Source: CBDFHV01 sp965247705
GTDB lineage: Bacteria; Pseudomonadota; Alphaproteobacteria; Rhodospirillales; CAMCUA01
Assembly: GCA_965247705.1 (NCBI GenBank)
Contig: CBDFHV010000059.1
Span: 8,530-72,529, forward strand
Length of the DNA: 64,000 nucleotides
Reading direction: 5' to 3'
Positions 40,412 to 49,062 of the stretch are shown one piece after another. Within the stretch, counting starts at the first letter, position 1. Each line of letters starts with the position of its first letter. The notes under the pieces were generated by a model that saw nothing but the letters and a program-made list of their open reading frames with translations, was not told the origin of the DNA and made no database searches. The translations under genes were made by a program, and so were the position numbers.

Positions 40412-42442
40412 ATGAAACTGGATCCTATTCTCCTCGAGATCCTGGCCAACAAGTTCGTCGCCGCCACCGAGGAAATGGCGTCCGCCCTGCAGCGGACGGC
40501 GCGCACGCTGTTCGTCAAGGAGGCGGCCGACTATGCCTGTGCGCTTTTGAACCTGGACGGCCGGGTGATCGCCCATCCGCGGGCCATGGGCGTGACCATC
40601 CTGATCAACCTGGACGCCAGCGCCGCCATCCGCGCGGTGCCCGACCTGGAGCCGGGGGACGTCATCCTCACCAACGATCCCTATGCCACCGAGGGCATGG
40701 TCAGCCACACCCCCGACCTGACCCTCATCCAGCCCTATTTTCATGACGGCAAGATTGTCTGCTACGGCTGGTGCTTCATCCATTCCACCGACGTTGGCGG
40801 CTCGGTGCCGTCGAGCATCGCGCCGTCGTTGAACGAGATCTATCAGGAAGGCATCCGCATCCCGCCGGTGAAACTGATGCGCCGGGGCGAGATGAACCAG
40901 GACGTGGTCGGCCTGCTCAAGGCCAACTGCCGCATCCCCGAGGAAAACATGGGCGACGTCCGCGCCATGCTGGCCGGGCTCCATACGGGCCAGAAGCGGA
41001 CGGGGGACATCATCGCCCGCCACGGCCTCGAGACCTACTTGGCCTCCCACGGGGCGCTGCTGGATTACTCGGAGGCCAAGGCGCGGGCGGTGCTCAAGCG
41101 CCTCAAAGACGGCACTTACGAGTTCTGGGACTACATGGACGACGACCTGGTCAGCCCCATCCCGGTGCGCCTGCGCATCCGCATGACCGTCGCCGACGGC
41201 GCCGTCCACGTGGACCTGACGGGGACCGACCCGGAGGTCGACGCGGCCTACAACACCGCCACCTTCAGCCGCTTCCACGAGTGGTTCACCATGCGGTTCA
41301 CCTCCTTCATGTGCACCCATGACAAGACCATCGTGCTCAATTCGGGCATGTACCGCCCGATCACCGTGATCAATCCGGTGGGCACCGTGCTCAACGCCCA
41401 GTTCCCGGCCGCGGTAGGCCTGCGCTCCAACCCGGCGCGGCGTTTCAACGACGCCATGACCGGGGTCCTGCTCAAGGCGGCGCCGGACCAGATGGCGGCG
41501 CCGACGCCGGGCACCGGCCTGATCTTCGTGCTCAGCGAATACGACGAGACGGGAACGCGGAAGCTGGTCAACGTGCTCGAGCCCCTGGGCGGCGGCATGG
41601 GCGCCTATGCGGGCCACGACGGGGTCGATACCCGCGACACCACCATGTCCAACATGGCCAACCACTCGCTTGAATCCATCGAGGCCCAGTGCGGGGTGCT
41701 GGTGCGGGAATACGACGTGCGCCCCGATTCCGCCGGCGCCGGTCAGTGGCGGGGCGGTGTCGGCCAGACTTTCGAGGTGGAGATCCTGCGCGACGGCGGG
41801 GTCATCGTGCCCCGGGGCATGGAGCGCATGCGCTTCCCCGCCTGGGGGGTCATGGGCGGCCGGCCGGCGAAACCCTTCCGCATGCACCTCAACCGGGGCA
41901 CCAAGGACGAATGGTTCATCCCCAAGATCGATCAGTTCCCGGTCAACCGGGGCGACGTGGTAACGGTGCTGATGCCCGGCGCGTCGGGCTACGGCGACCC
42001 CCATCTGCGCGACCCCGGGGCCGTGTGTCGCGACGTGATCGAGGGCTTCGTCAGCCGCGAGGCGGCGCGCGAAGACTACGGCGTGGTCCTGACCGCCGAC
42101 GACCATGTCGACAAGGCGGCGACCGAAGCGCTGCGCAGCACCCGCACCCCGGACAACGCCCGCGCCGCCTTCGACTTCGGCCCCGAGCGGGAGGCCTGGG
42201 AAGCGGTGTTCGACGACGCCACCATGTGCGCCCTGAACGCCAAGCTGATGACCCTGCCCCGCGCCACCCGCTACGCCAAGCGCCGGTGGATCTTCGAACA
42301 AGCCGTCCCCGACATGCCCAAGGCCGGCGAAACCCCCCTGGTCGAGATCCTGGCCGACCCCGACGCCGCCCGAGCCCGCCTCCACACCGCCATGGACGCG
42401 GTGTTCGGCTACCTCCGGACGCGGGACCAGGCGGCCCAGTGA
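40412..42442 (+). CDS. Hydantoinase B/oxoprolinase (HyuB) family protein, copy 4
   Basis: 676 aa. LDPILLEILANKFVAATEEM, EPGDVILTNDPYATEGMVSH, GWCFIHSTDVGGSVPSSIAP, YQEGIRIPPVKLMRRGE, DSAGAGQWRGGVGQTFEVEI and PGASGYGDPHLRDPG. The C-terminal extension begins at about residue 585 with FDFGPEREAWEAVFDDATMC, as in copies 1-3. It stands on the opposite strand from copies 1-3, 10 kb away, and downstream of the binding-protein pair. No HyuA gene is directly adjacent; the nearest is the HyuA-HyuB fusion at 45.0 kb. Ribosome-binding site CAGGAAGG precedes the ATG. Confidence 0.9.
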   Translation: MKLDPILLEILANKFVAATEEMASALQRTARTLFVKEAADYACALLNLDGRVIAHPRAMGVTILINLDASAAIRAVPDLEPGDVILTNDPYATEGMVSHTPDLTLIQPYFHDGKIVCYGWCFIHSTDVGGSVPSSIAPSLNEIYQEGIRIPPVKLMRRGEMNQDVVGLLKANCRIPEENMGDVRAMLAGLHTGQKRTGDIIARHGLETYLASHGALLDYSEAKARAVLKRLKDGTYEFWDYMDDDLVSPIPVRLRIRMTVADGAVHVDLTGTDPEVDAAYNTATFSRFHEWFTMRFTSFMCTHDKTIVLNSGMYRPITVINPVGTVLNAQFPAAVGLRSNPARRFNDAMTGVLLKAAPDQMAAPTPGTGLIFVLSEYDETGTRKLVNVLEPLGGGMGAYAGHDGVDTRDTTMSNMANHSLESIEAQCGVLVREYDVRPDSAGAGQWRGGVGQTFEVEILRDGGVIVPRGMERMRFPAWGVMGGRPAKPFRMHLNRGTKDEWFIPKIDQFPVNRGDVVTVLMPGASGYGDPHLRDPGAVCRDVIEGFVSREAAREDYGVVLTADDHVDKAATEALRSTRTPDNARAAFDFGPEREAWEAVFDDATMCALNAKLMTLPRATRYAKRRWIFEQAVPDMPKAGETPLVEILADPDAARARLHTAMDAVFGYLRTRDQAAQ

Positions 42443-42652
42443 GGGTCCTTTGTGCATCACCGCCGATGGTCCGGTTGCGAAGGCAGTGCGGTCGTATCCA
42501 ACGACGGCTCCGGGTGGGAAAAAGTAGCCAAATGCGGTCATGGTCCCGTTGCCCAAAGGTGAAGTAACGTCTACGGCCTGAGTGTCGATCTTTCGTTGGT
42601 ACGGACTCCCCTGATAGCCAAGACCGGGCGGAACGATACGGTGAGTGAGCCC

Positions 42653-43657
42653 ATGATGTCAGATGCCAGCGCAATTGCATCTGCCTGGCAGGCCCTCGAA
42701 CGGAGGCAGGCGGAAAAGGCCGAGCGCCTGTCACTGGCCCTGGTCAGTAGCGGGTCTGCTCGTCTTGACGAGGTCCCGCTCGCCCAGTGCTGGGCAATTC
42801 GGGCTCGCCATCTAGTCGACTCCGGCGAGCGGCCGGCGGCAGCGACTCTGCTGCTTAATTCGCTTGCCACTTATCCCAACGATCCGTTGGCCCAGGCACT
42901 GTTAATTCGTGCACTTCAGGAAGAAGTCGCGGCCAGACGCAATGGAATGAAGGGACTGCATGATGGGAGCCAGGGCACGGCGATTGGCAACGGTCGGCTG
43001 ATCTTGGGCATGGGGACGGGCCGGTCCGGGTCGACCAGCCTGACTTGGCTCCTTCAGGCGCAAATCGGCACGTACTGCTCCCACGAGCATCCGCCGATCC
43101 TGCCCTGGGCGGCCGAAGTGGAGCCGGTCTTGTTCCATTTACGGCGGTTCGAGCTGATGCTGCAACTCTTCGACTGGGTCGCAGATGTTTCGCATTGGTG
43201 GCTTCCACTGATCCCACGGATCGTCGAGTCCTCACCCGGTGTCCGGATCGTTGTCCTCAAGCGGGACAAAGCCGAAACGGTCGACTCATTTCTCAGGATG
43301 AAAGGCGGCGACAGAAGAGGGGCTATCAACCACTGGACATCCCACGACGGGACCATCTGGGCGAGGAACGCGTGGGACCCCTGCTATCCGAAATTCTCCG
43401 TCAACAGCGTAAGATCCGGTATCGAGCGGTACTGGGACTATTATTACCAAGAAACGGACAGGCTGACGGCGCTTTATCCGAACAACGTCAGGGCTTTCGG
43501 TATCGAGGCACTGAATGAGCGCGGGGGACAGAAGGAGATCTTGGATTTCTGTGGTTTCGATGAATCGGTGACCTTGAACCGCGTGCATGCCAATCGCGGT
43601 CACGGCGGGGACGGCATCGCCCTATGGCCGAACCCAATCCTGCAACCCGTCAGCTGA
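42653..43657 (+). CDS. Sulfotransferase-like protein with N-terminal helical repeats
   Basis: 334 aa. Residues 1-105 are helical, possibly TPR-like (AWQALERRQAEKAERLSLAL, AATLLLNSLATYPNDPLAQA). The PAPS-binding 5' loop is LILGMGTGRSGSTSLTWLLQ, followed by the 3' segment VRIVVLKRDKAETVDSFLRM, the two signatures of sulfotransferases. A C-terminal ALNERGGQKEILDFCGF region fits too. The donor is PAPS by family; the acceptor is unknown. Its base composition looks less GC-rich than that of its neighbours, and it sits between unrelated catabolic genes, so recent acquisition is likely. Other possible starts (TTG 42596, GTG 42641, ATG 42656) lie close; none has a clear Shine-Dalgarno. Confidence 0.7.
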   Translation: MMSDASAIASAWQALERRQAEKAERLSLALVSSGSARLDEVPLAQCWAIRARHLVDSGERPAAATLLLNSLATYPNDPLAQALLIRALQEEVAARRNGMKGLHDGSQGTAIGNGRLILGMGTGRSGSTSLTWLLQAQIGTYCSHEHPPILPWAAEVEPVLFHLRRFELMLQLFDWVADVSHWWLPLIPRIVESSPGVRIVVLKRDKAETVDSFLRMKGGDRRGAINHWTSHDGTIWARNAWDPCYPKFSVNSVRSGIERYWDYYYQETDRLTALYPNNVRAFGIEALNERGGQKEILDFCGFDESVTLNRVHANRGHGGDGIALWPNPILQPVS

Positions 43658-43842
43658 CCGGAGCCCGTCGAAGGCGGCCGGGAACTGGGGCGGCGTGACC
43701 GTGGGCAAGTTCGGATTCCAGCTTTGGGTCAAAACTCCCCGTCCAGACCCCAATCGGTGGCGGTCCGGTGCCGGTGATACATCCACCATCGACGGTGACG
43801 AGATAAAGCGCCCATCGCCACACCACGTAAGAGGCCCCACGG

Positions 43843-44925
43843 ATGACGTCCACCTGCGACGTGCTCATCGGCGGCACCGGGCTCTACGCCCAGAAGATCG
43901 CTTTCGCCATGGGCATGACCAGCCCGCGGCCGCTGACCGTCGCCATCGCCGGGCGAAATCGAGAGCGCATGGCCTGGCTGGCCCGGTCGACCAATGCCCG
44001 GGCGTTCCTGTTCGAACGCCAGGTGCGGGCCTTTCCCCACCCAATCGCCTGGGATTCGGCGGAGGGCATCGCCGAAAGCCTATCGGTGCTGCGTCCCCGG
44101 GTGGTGGTGCAGGCCGCCTCGGTCCAGTCGCCCCGCGCCCTGGACGCGTCGGCCACGCCGTGCGCCCGGATGATCCGCGAGGCCGGCGGCTTCGGCGTCA
44201 CCGTGTTCCTCCAAGCCCTGCTTGCCGCCCGCATGGCCCGGGCCCAGGCCATGTCCGGCATCGGCGGGGCGCTGATCAATGCCTGCTATCCGGACACCGC
44301 CAACCGGGTGCTGGCCCTCCTCGGCCTGACCATTCACTGCGGGTCGGGCAATATTTCCTCCATTGCCGCCCTCCTGTCGGCGGAGCTGGGCTTCCGGCGG
44401 GCCGGGCGCCTGCACCTGCTTTATCAGCATCAGAGCCCGACCGACTGGCGCAAGCCGGCCGCCGAGCGCCGTGGCGTGCCGCCCCGGGTATGGGTCGACA
44501 ATGTGGAGATGGACGATGTCTACGACCGCTTCGCCGACGTGATCATGCCCGTCGATCCGGGCCAGTCCATCGCCGGCACCACCACGGTGCCGATGATTTA
44601 CGCCTTTCTCGGCTGGGGCGACTACCAGGGCCACGCGCCGGGCCCCAACGGGCTGCCGGGCGGCTATCCGATCACCATCCGGGACGGCCGGGTGGCCCTG
44701 GACCTGCCGGCTTCCCTGTCGGAGGACGACGCCATCGCCTGGTACGGGGGGTTTCGTGACCACGAGCCCCTGTGGATCGAGGACGATGGCCGGGTCGCCT
44801 ATTCCGAGCGCGCGCGACGGGCCTTCGACGCCCACGGCGCGGGCCACCTGGGCGATGCCCATGTCAACGACCTGGAGGCCGTGGCCGCCGCCTGGCTGGA
44901 GGCGAAGGAACGCCTGGACCGGTAG
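43843..44925 (+). CDS. Rossmann-type protein of unknown function (possible saccharopine-dehydrogenase-like)
   Basis: 360 aa, not recognised with confidence. The N-terminus MTSTCDVLIGGTGLYAQKIA contains a GxGxxA-like dinucleotide loop and is followed by TVAIAGRNRERMAWLARSTN, which resembles the NADP-binding start of saccharopine-dehydrogenase-like proteins. The rest (ASVQSPRALDASATPCARMI, LINACYPDTANRVLALLG, YQGHAPGPNGLPGGYPITIR) is unfamiliar. It is followed 81 bases later by the HyuA-HyuB fusion, so the two may be one transcript and this protein could act on a product of that enzyme. The region before it (43658-43842) shows no gene. Confidence 0.6.
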   Translation: MTSTCDVLIGGTGLYAQKIAFAMGMTSPRPLTVAIAGRNRERMAWLARSTNARAFLFERQVRAFPHPIAWDSAEGIAESLSVLRPRVVVQAASVQSPRALDASATPCARMIREAGGFGVTVFLQALLAARMARAQAMSGIGGALINACYPDTANRVLALLGLTIHCGSGNISSIAALLSAELGFRRAGRLHLLYQHQSPTDWRKPAAERRGVPPRVWVDNVEMDDVYDRFADVIMPVDPGQSIAGTTTVPMIYAFLGWGDYQGHAPGPNGLPGGYPITIRDGRVALDLPASLSEDDAIAWYGGFRDHEPLWIEDDGRVAYSERARRAFDAHGAGHLGDAHVNDLEAVAAAWLEAKERLDR

Positions 44926-45006
44926 GGGGCTGGTTCCGGCAGCCCCGTGCGAACGCTCGTTGGTATATAACCAGCTGGCAACGACCAAGGCCCGGAGAAA
45001 GCAACG

Positions 45007-48000
45007 ATGTCCAACAGCCAGAATCCCTATCGGATCGGGTTCGATATCGGCGGCACTTTCACCGATTTCGTGCTCCTCGATTCCACGTCGGGGGCCATCC
45101 GCCTTCACAAGTGCCTGACCACCCCCGACGATCCGTCCCGGGGCGCCTTGGAGGGCCTGGGCGCCCTGTTGTCCGAAGCCGGCCTGACGTTCGCCGATAT
45201 CGGCCATCTGGTGCACGGCACGACCCTGGTCGCCAACGCCATCATCGAGCGCCGGGGCGCCACCACGGGCCTGATCACCACCCGCGGTTTCCGCGACATC
45301 CTGGAGATGGGCACCGAGCAGCGCTACGACATCCACGACCTGTTCCTCCAGTTCCCCGAGCCTCTGGTCCCGCGAGCCCGCCGCCTGGAGGTGGACGAGC
45401 GCATGGACCGGGACGGCAACGTGGTGGTGCCCCTGGACCTCGATCAGGTGCGCCATCGGGCCGATCGCCTGGTGGCGGCGGGCGCCGAAGCCATCGCCGT
45501 CTGTTTCCTCAATGCCTACAAGAACCCGGATCACGAGCAGGTGGTTGGCGATCTCCTGCGCCGGACCTACCCCGATCTGGCGGTGTCGTTGTCGAGCGAC
45601 GTCCAGCCGCAGATCCGCGAGTACGACCGCTTCTCCACCACGGTGGCCAATGCCTACGCGCAGCCCCTGATGGGCCGATATGTGGAGCGCCTTGTCACCG
45701 CCTTCGCGGACCACGGGTTCGCCGGCCGGTTCCACCTGATGCAGTCCTCCGGCGGACTGGCGGCGCCCCAGACGGCGACGCGGTTCCCGGTGCGCTTCAT
45801 CGAGTCCGGGCCCGCCGGCGGCGGCCAGGCCACCGCCTTCATCGGCGCCATGGTGGGCAAGCCGGACGTGATCTCCTTCGACATGGGCGGCACCACGGCC
45901 AAGGCCTGCCTGATCGAGGACGGCACGGCGGCGGTGGCGCCGATGATGGAGGCGGCGCGGGTGCACCGCTTCAAGAAGGGAAGCGGCCTGCCGATCAAGG
46001 CGCCGGTGCTCGACATGATCGAAATCGGCGCCGGCGGCGGCTCCGTCGCCCGCATCGACACCCTGGGCCTGATCAAGGTGGGACCCGGCAGCGCCGGCGC
46101 CGACCCGGGGCCCGCCTGCTACGGCCAGGGTGGCACCGAGCCCACGGTGACCGACGCCAACCTGATGCTGGGCTACTTGAACCCGGACTACTTCCTGGGC
46201 GGGCGGATGTCACTCGACGCGGACGCGGCGGAGGCCGCCATGGCGCGCCTTGCCCAACCCCTGTCCCTGAAGCCTATCGAGGCCGCCTGGGGCGTCTATG
46301 AGATCGTCTGCGAGAACATGGCCGGCGCCGCGAGGGTCCATATCGTCGAAAAGGGCCACGACCCGCGCCGCTATGCCATGGTCGCCATGGGCGGCGCCGG
46401 GCCGGCCCATGCCGCCCGGGTGGCCCGCAAGCTGGGCGTCGGCGAGGTGATCGTGCCGCCGGCCTCGGGCGCCGCCTCGGCGCTGGGTTTCCTGGTCGCG
46501 CCGATCGGCTTCGAGCGCACCCGCTCCCTGCCGGGCCTGCTCGACAGCCTCGATTTCGGCGATGTGAACAGACTGCTCGGCGAGTTGGAAGAGGAGTGCC
46601 AGGCGCTGCTGAAGGAAGCCGGGAACCGGGACGGGGCGATCACCGTCACCCGGGCCGCCGACATGCGGCTTTATGGGCAGATGCACGAGATCACCGTGAC
46701 CCTGCCGGCCGCGCCCATCGGCCCCCACTCAATGGAGGCCATCGAAACCGCGTTCGAGGCGGAGTACACCCGGCGCTACAGCCATCTGTTTGAAGGCGCC
46801 CAAATCCAGGTCCTCAACTGGCGCGTCACTTGCGCCGGCACGACGCCGGAGGTGTCGGCGCACCTGACCGCCGGCGACGCCGCGGCGGCGGCCCAAAAGG
46901 GCACCCGGCCGGCCTACTTCCCCGAGGCCGGCGGCTTCGCGGACGCCCCGGTCTACGATCGCTATGCCTTGAAGCCGGGCCTGCGCATCGACGGTCCAGC
47001 CATTGTCGAGGAGCGGGAGTCCACCACCATCGTCCCGCCCGGCGATTGGGTCAGGGTCGACGACGACCTGAACCTGCGGCTGCATATCTCCCAGACCAGC
47101 CGCCTCGACGCCGTGGTGCCCCGGGGCCTTCCCCTGGACGACGCGGTCCGGCGTATCGAGAGCGACCCCATCGGCCTGGAAATCATGTGGAGCCGGCTGA
47201 TCAACATCGCCGAGGAGTGCTGGCAGACGGTCATCCGCACGGCCTTCTCGACGATCATCGGCGAATCCCAGGACTTCGGCTGCGATCTGCTGGATGCCAA
47301 GGGCCGCCAGCTCGCCCATTCGCCGCGGGCCATGCCGGTGTTCAGCCTGACCCTGCCCATTGCCGTCAACGCCATGATCACCAAGCATCCCCCCGAGTCC
47401 CTGAAGCCGGGCGACGTGCTGATCACCAACGATCCCTGGGTCTGCGCCGGCCACCTGTTCGACATCGCCATCGCGACGCCGGTGTTCCGGGATGGTCGTG
47501 TGGTGGCCTTCTCCGGCAACGTGGGCCATGTCACGGATATCGGCGGTTCCAAGGAGCGCCTGTTCTCGCGCGAGCTCTACGAGGAGGGACTGCAGATCCC
47601 GCCCATGAAGCTGTTCAAGGCAGGGGTTCTCAACCAGGACCTGGTGGACATCATCACCGAGAACGTGCGCAGCGCCGATCAGGTGCTGGGCGATATCCAT
47701 GCCCTGGTGGCGGCCAACGCCTCGGGCGCCCGGCGCCTGGAAGCGTTCATGGACGAATACGGGATGCACGACCTGGAGGCGCTGACCATCGTCGTCCAGA
47801 GCCGAGCCGAGAAGGCCATGCGCGACGCCATCTCGGAGCTGTCCGACGGCACCTACGAGGGCGCCATCCTGGCCCGGCCCCTGCGCGAGGTGGAGCGCTT
47901 CCCCATCAAGATCACTGTCGAGGGCGACACCATCGAGGTGGACTTCGAGGGCGCGCCGCCCCAGACCTGGGAAGGTACCGTCAACTGCACCCTCAACTAC

Positions 48001-48891
48001 GTCCGCGCCCACAGCACCTATCCCCTCAAGTGCATGCTATCGCCGGAAATTCCCGGCAATGCCGGGGCCTACCGGCCGTTCGTGGTCAAGGCCCCGCCCA
48101 AGAGCCGCTATAACTGCGATAAGCCGGTGGCGGTCAACATGCGCACCCGCAGCGGCTGGTACATCGCCCCCAACATCTTTTCCGCCATCGCCGGGGCGGC
48201 GCCGGACAAGGTGCAGGCGTTCACCGCCCTGCCCAGCACCGCCCGCTTCTACGGGGTCGGTCCCGACGGCGTCCCCTTCACCGACCACCTGTTCCAGGGC
48301 GGCGGCCAGGGCGGTTCGGCCCATGGGGACGGCAAATCGGGCATCCAGTTCCCCAACAGCGCCTCCAACACCTCGATCGAGATCTTCGAAAGCCGGGTGC
48401 CCATCCTGGTGCTGGAAAAGGCCTACATCGCCGATTCCGGCGGCGCGGGCCGCAATCGGGGCGGCCTGGGCCAGGCGGTGCGGACCCGCAAGCTGCTCGA
48501 CGATGGCCGGCCGACCCAAGCCGGCCTCTATCCGAACAGCGTGGGGATTGCCACCGATGGCCTGTTCCGGGGCCAACCCGGGGGGCCCGGCGCGGCGATG
48601 ATCACCGACCTCGACGGCAACGTGCTCAGCGATCTGGGCACCGGCGCCCTGGCCCCGCTCGCTTCGTCCCGGGAGGTGGCGGTCATCCACCTGGCCGGCG
48701 GCTCCGGCTTCGGCGATCCCTTGGAGCGTCCCATCGAGACCGTCCAGAGGGACCTGGACGAATACTATGTCACCCTCGAGGGGGCGCGCCGGGACTATGG
48801 CTGTGTGGTCGGCGCCGACGGGCGCATCGACGCGGCGGCGACCCGCCGGCTGCGCGAGAACCGGGAACGGACCCTCGAGCCGGCCGAGTGA
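45007..48891 (+). CDS. HyuA-HyuB fusion (5-oxoprolinase-type hydantoinase/oxoprolinase)
   Basis: 1294 aa. The first ~700 residues are HyuA: YRIGFDIGGTFTDFVLLDST, VHGTTLVANAIIERRGATTG, SFDMGGTTAKACLIEDGTAA and the Gly-rich GAGGGSVARIDTLGLIKVGP, an ATP-grasp-like actin-fold enzyme. HyuB begins at about residue 720: IESDPIGLEIMWSRLINIAE, PGDVLITNDPWVCAGHLFDI, GHVTDIGGSKERLF and GGSGFGDPLERPIET. This is the single-chain layout of 5-oxoprolinases, which hydrolyse cyclic amides with ATP. It lacks the C-terminal ~80-residue extension of the four stand-alone HyuBs. Being the only HyuA-type domain in the window, it could partner the others, though it has its own HyuB. Confidence 0.93.
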   Translation: MSNSQNPYRIGFDIGGTFTDFVLLDSTSGAIRLHKCLTTPDDPSRGALEGLGALLSEAGLTFADIGHLVHGTTLVANAIIERRGATTGLITTRGFRDILEMGTEQRYDIHDLFLQFPEPLVPRARRLEVDERMDRDGNVVVPLDLDQVRHRADRLVAAGAEAIAVCFLNAYKNPDHEQVVGDLLRRTYPDLAVSLSSDVQPQIREYDRFSTTVANAYAQPLMGRYVERLVTAFADHGFAGRFHLMQSSGGLAAPQTATRFPVRFIESGPAGGGQATAFIGAMVGKPDVISFDMGGTTAKACLIEDGTAAVAPMMEAARVHRFKKGSGLPIKAPVLDMIEIGAGGGSVARIDTLGLIKVGPGSAGADPGPACYGQGGTEPTVTDANLMLGYLNPDYFLGGRMSLDADAAEAAMARLAQPLSLKPIEAAWGVYEIVCENMAGAARVHIVEKGHDPRRYAMVAMGGAGPAHAARVARKLGVGEVIVPPASGAASALGFLVAPIGFERTRSLPGLLDSLDFGDVNRLLGELEEECQALLKEAGNRDGAITVTRAADMRLYGQMHEITVTLPAAPIGPHSMEAIETAFEAEYTRRYSHLFEGAQIQVLNWRVTCAGTTPEVSAHLTAGDAAAAAQKGTRPAYFPEAGGFADAPVYDRYALKPGLRIDGPAIVEERESTTIVPPGDWVRVDDDLNLRLHISQTSRLDAVVPRGLPLDDAVRRIESDPIGLEIMWSRLINIAEECWQTVIRTAFSTIIGESQDFGCDLLDAKGRQLAHSPRAMPVFSLTLPIAVNAMITKHPPESLKPGDVLITNDPWVCAGHLFDIAIATPVFRDGRVVAFSGNVGHVTDIGGSKERLFSRELYEEGLQIPPMKLFKAGVLNQDLVDIITENVRSADQVLGDIHALVAANASGARRLEAFMDEYGMHDLEALTIVVQSRAEKAMRDAISELSDGTYEGAILARPLREVERFPIKITVEGDTIEVDFEGAPPQTWEGTVNCTLNYVRAHSTYPLKCMLSPEIPGNAGAYRPFVVKAPPKSRYNCDKPVAVNMRTRSGWYIAPNIFSAIAGAAPDKVQAFTALPSTARFYGVGPDGVPFTDHLFQGGGQGGSAHGDGKSGIQFPNSASNTSIEIFESRVPILVLEKAYIADSGGAGRNRGGLGQAVRTRKLLDDGRPTQAGLYPNSVGIATDGLFRGQPGGPGAAMITDLDGNVLSDLGTGALAPLASSREVAVIHLAGGSGFGDPLERPIETVQRDLDEYYVTLEGARRDYGCVVGADGRIDAAATRRLRENRERTLEPAE

Positions 48892-48938
48892 GCGTTTGTA
48901 GTGTCTCGCCCCGCCTCTTGGATGCCACTCTGGGACGG

Positions 48939-49012
48939 GGACGGGCGGGTCTGAGACCCGCCCCTACGCAAGTATATTCGAGTGCGTAGGGGCCGGTCTC
49001 AGACCGGCCCGC
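48939..49012. repeat. BIME-like palindromic repeat, copy 2
   Basis: Palindromes GGGCGGGTCTGAGACCCGCC (plus C) and GGCCGGTCTCAGACCGGCC joined by CTACGCA...TGCGTAG. Same order and length as copy 1 at 34827, with the loops differing. It lies between the 3' ends of the convergent HyuA-HyuB fusion and the URO-D-like gene, a usual place for such elements and perhaps a bidirectional terminator. Confidence 0.92.
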
Positions 49013-49062
49013 CTTTGAAGCCGGTTACGGTTCGGGGGCGTTGGTTCAGTTGTTCATCGGTA

